Shown: one piece after another, positions 7,966 through 10,997 of the stretch
How positions within the stretch are numbered: position 1 is the first letter of the stretch
Layout of the letters: each line of letters begins with the position of its first letter
NCBI GenBank assembly: GCA_001953115.1
Contig: LSSL01003886.1
Span: 1 to 10,997, forward strand
Origin: Smittium mucronatum
Taxonomy: Eukaryota; Kickxellomycota; Harpellomycetes; Harpellales; Legeriomycetaceae
Direction of reading: 5' to 3'
Length of the DNA stretch: 10,997 bases
Translations under genes and position numbers: made by a program
Notes under the pieces: generated by a model
Database searches by the model: none
What the model saw: only the letters and a program-made list of their open reading frames with translations
Told to the model about the DNA's origin: nothing

Positions 7966-10576
7966 AATTGTCTGTATTTTTATTTCATAGCATATAGATG
8001 TTTCCGACTATATAATAGCTACAACTTGATGAAACTGGATGCAACGCCTATAGGGAGGAAGCAGTAATATGCGGGAAATGTGGATGATAGACACTCATTG
8101 GTTAATCAATGTTTGCGATGGTATAATCGGACATAAAAGAGTTGTCTGAACGCGTTTATTCAGAAGAAAAATGCGCTTTTAATGGAATGGACAAAATAGG
8201 GTTAATTGAAGACTCGAATTTATAGGTGGTCAGGTAACTGAGGAGCTAAAAAGAGAAACTTTTGATGGGCCAAGGAGAGGATGAGGGGAAGGGAATGATT
8301 ATCTTATAAGCGTACAAATTTCACAAACATTTTTGAGGTATCCTATATCCAGCCAAAACTAAAGTCTCATGATTGACAATTAAAAATATTGATCTGATTT
8401 TTCCACTTTACAACAATATAAATACCTAATAGATACGCATATTCTATCGAAAGTATCTTTTTATGAACGAGCAGCCCCAAAATAAAAGAAAGAAAAAGAA
8501 AAATCCTTGGTTCCTGAATAGGGCTAAGCCAATTGAAACTACAGCACTGAAAAATGGGATTGGGGACGGATTTATATCAGCTAGTTGGTATTGGGAATGA
8601 ATAAGTGAATTGACATTCAGAAAAAGATAGGGTGAAATATATTATTGGACAAGAACATGTGACTGACCAATAAAAAAAGTATAACAAATATTTCCAAAAA
8701 AGGAAATGCTTTACACAATTTTAAAGGCCATTGAAAAGATTGTTGAAATCGAAATGGAATTCTAAATCAAAACAAATATTGGGAGAAACTGTTAGTCTAA
8801 ATTGGCAAGGTACGAGGTATGTTTCTAAAGGAATTCGAAAGAAGACCGAAATAGGAGATTTAGACAAAAAAGGGCCCAAAAAGCTGTTTTTGCCCGTTTT
8901 TCCAACTGATCAAAAATTGACATAAAACAGGTTGCACTAAAAAACCGAAAAAATAAGCCCTTATTTAATTGATTCAAGAACAACGAATCATTACCTCTGG
9001 ATTTGTTTATTTAGAAAAATTAGTCTGGACGTATTTTTTTTAGGGAGAAGACCATCCGGACAAGGGAACAAGTTATTGGGTGAAAGAAAGGGGGAATCAT
9101 CTGATCGACACTCTAATCAAATTGGAAATATTTTCAGATTAATAGACAGACTGCGCACTTGCTTATTCAACCCACTCATATACTTTTTCTTGTCACCTCT
9201 TTTCCGTAAAAGATAAAAAAGATAACAAATCTGACTAATGAATGCTCATACACGTCATTTCAACATCAGCTGCGGCAGATTAATTATTAACACCACAGAT
9301 TCATAACACCAATTCGTAAAATAAAAAAAATAAAGCGGGTGTGTGGTTTACAGCCAACCAATTTTGCATATTCTCTTATTTTTTTCGTATGGGGAAAATT
9401 TAGCAAATCCGCAACTTTGTTCCAGTTTTATAAAGAGCTGGAAAATAAACATTTTTTTCAGCTTTTTTGCTAATGTGGAAAATGGCATGTATTCTGGCAA
9501 ATCAGCAAATTATAGTACCTTAGAAAATTATCTTGCTTATTAGACATTTTGCCGGCAGATTTGTCCTTTAGAGATGCCCACTGGTAAAAAAAATTAGACT
9601 AATATCGTTGTTTCAATATCTATCGACTACATTAGCTTTCTAAATCTTCCCAATTATCTAGGGTTATTTTTAGGCTGGTTATGTTAAGCAAAAAAAAAAA
9701 AACTTTTTCAAGATGGCATGCGGCAAAAAATATAGTTATTTTCTAAAAGTACTAGGTAATGTGATTTTGAAGACTAAATATGCCTGAAAATCAATTGTAG
9801 TGGGCTTAATACTGAGCCAAGGTTAGTTATTGTCACGAATTATAAATAATTGTAGATCACCACCCCCACCTCCCTTGGATTTCTATATCTTAAACTGAAG
9901 GCAAGTTTTATCATTCTGAACCAGGAAATAATAAAGCTGCCGTTATTATTAGTGCAGATTAGGTTTATGGTTCAATGCAGACAATATAATGAACCAAGAG
10001 CTAGCATGAAATCTGGAGGTGATAGAGAGGGGGGGTTGGAGATTGGAGTTTAACTTAAAACATAGAAATGAATAAATGTGTGATAAAGTGTAGAATGATT
10101 CTTGGCATATTAAAAGCGTCTAAATCATACCCTGTATAAATGAAAAGAGTTTAGCCAGTAATTTTGCAAAGTACGTGTCGAAACACCCTTAAACGAGCAA
10201 CTAGATGGGAGGGGCAGGTGGGATATCACGCCACTTCTGGCACTATTAGCACAATTACCAAACTTTCCCAATAATCATTGTTCATTAATTACTAAACACC
10301 AAATAAATGCTGACCTTATCAAGGTGGTTTGTTGGGTGTCCGCAGTACTTCCATGCAACTTGCAGAACGTAAAATGTATTATTTAGAAGAGTCACATGCC
10401 GATAACCCTTCCATCCTCCATTCCCATATAAATATGTAATTGTGGTCGTCGTTTTTCATGTCAGAGCCTATAAATGTAATCCCACCAATTCTTTATGCTA
10501 AAATCACGTTTTTTGTTGTTTTTTTTTTAAACCAATATTGTTTTGGAAAAACAAGATAATGCTCGGTTAATCATCA

Positions 10577-10595
10577 CCCTCCCTCCCCCTCCCCC
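10577..10595 (-). other. G-quadruplex motif with single-base loops
   Basis: The plus strand reads C3-T-C3-T-C5-T-C5, so the minus strand has four G runs (5, 5, 3, 3) each separated by one A. Single-base loops are the most stable arrangement for G-quadruplexes, and the C strand could form an i-motif. It is the clearest such motif in this AT-rich window. No gene is visible near it. Confidence 0.6.
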
Positions 10596-10766
10596 TCCTT
10601 GACCTACTCCTAACCCCGTTTTTTTTACTCATGCATGGTTAAAGTGGCTGCTGTGATGATATGATTTCCATTACCGCATCCAACCACTTTTTTTCAATAA
10701 GCAAGATGAAAAAACTCCTTTGTTTGTTAGCTCCGTTGGTAGTGGGAAACATTTAAATTCTTCTCC

Positions 10767-10790
10767 TTGCCGTTGCCACTGCCCTTGCCC
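10767..10790 (+). repeat. Imperfect hexanucleotide tandem repeat
   Basis: Four consecutive hexamers, ttgccg, ttgcca, ctgccc and ttgccc, differ from one another at one or two positions. The minus-strand open frame across them encodes a Q/G/W/R-rich segment, but nothing else supports a gene here. Confidence 0.5.
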
Positions 10791-10983
10791 TTTAGTCTTG
10801 CTATATTCTTCAAATCTCTTCCAAGGACCCCTCCCCCTCCCCAAAAAAACCAACCACTAGTCTCTACTTGTCCAGAATCTACATACATTTTCATTTGTTG
10901 ATTACTGCATACAGACTAATTAATGTATAGAGATCTGTTGTTTTTAACAAATGAACATCAATCAAACCACGAATCCAATTCAA

Positions 10984-10997
10984 CCCCCCCCCCCCCC
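10984..10997 (+). repeat. C14 homopolymer at window end
   Basis: The window ends in 14 consecutive C. Together with the abrupt stop this suggests a contig edge where assembly failed in a C/G homopolymer, so the true run may be longer. Confidence 0.7.

Larger units (their letters stand above)
7561..10997. other. Gene-poor region to the end of the window
   Basis: The part near 7561-8150 probably contains distal promoter sequence of the GATA/PHD gene, including ATTGGTT at 7866-7872, 7946-7952 and 8097-8103 (AACCAAT on the sense strand). Beyond it I see AT-rich sequence with scattered C-rich or G-rich patches (near 9860, 10025, 10205, 10577, 10815). Open frames at 8731-8925, 9343-9543 and 10671-10853 are short, begin with non-ATG codons or have no recognisable motif, and are not supported as genes. 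No tRNA-like fold was found. Confidence 0.55.

Noticed and set aside
8731..8925. Plus-strand basic open frame of 64 codons
   Set aside because: TTG start, no motif, no splice partners seen.
10671..10853. Minus-strand G/R/Q-rich open frame of 60 codons
   Set aside because: Composition follows from C-rich simple sequence and the hexamer repeat; no start context or domain supports it.

Overview
The window looks like a stretch of an AT-rich eukaryotic nuclear genome, most likely a fungus. The evidence is a gene with four short GT-AG introns (152, 70, 60 and 68 nt), many poly-T/poly-A tracts, a pyrimidine-rich gene leader, and roughly 3-kb gene-poor spacers. The low base composition and the presence of a secreted trypsin-family protein would suit an early-diverging lineage such as the Entomophthorales, but that placement is a guess. 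The last 14 bases are a C homopolymer, which suggests the window ends at a contig edge.

Layout. 1-1153 is AT-rich and has no confirmed gene. It holds two long T tracts (211-228, 645-664), a pair of related A/T-rich repeats, and a sharply bounded GC-rich island at 461-640 (84 of 180 bases G+C, against 11 of 80 just before it). 1154-2110 (minus strand) is a single-exon gene for a secreted trypsin-fold (S1) protein in which all three catalytic positions appear to be replaced. 2111-5273 is about 3.2 kb of AT-rich spacer with microsatellites and no gene I can support. 5274-7183 (minus strand) is a five-exon gene. Splicing it by hand gives a 519-residue nuclear protein with a variant GATA-type zinc finger followed closely by a PHD finger and basic nuclear localisation motifs. 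Its upstream region (7184 to about 7560) is strongly pyrimidine-rich on the sense strand and contains a G-quadruplex motif on the template strand. 7741-10997 is gene-poor, with CCAAT-type motifs, a very regular G-quadruplex motif at 10577-10595 and small repeats.

The two genes lie on the same strand about 3.2 kb apart, with no sign that they work together: one is predicted to be secreted and non-catalytic, the other is predicted to be a chromatin or transcription regulator. The most interesting points are the dead protease, the unusual GATA finger coupled to a PHD finger, and the unexplained GC-rich island. I found no tRNA, rRNA, CRISPR array or intact transposon.
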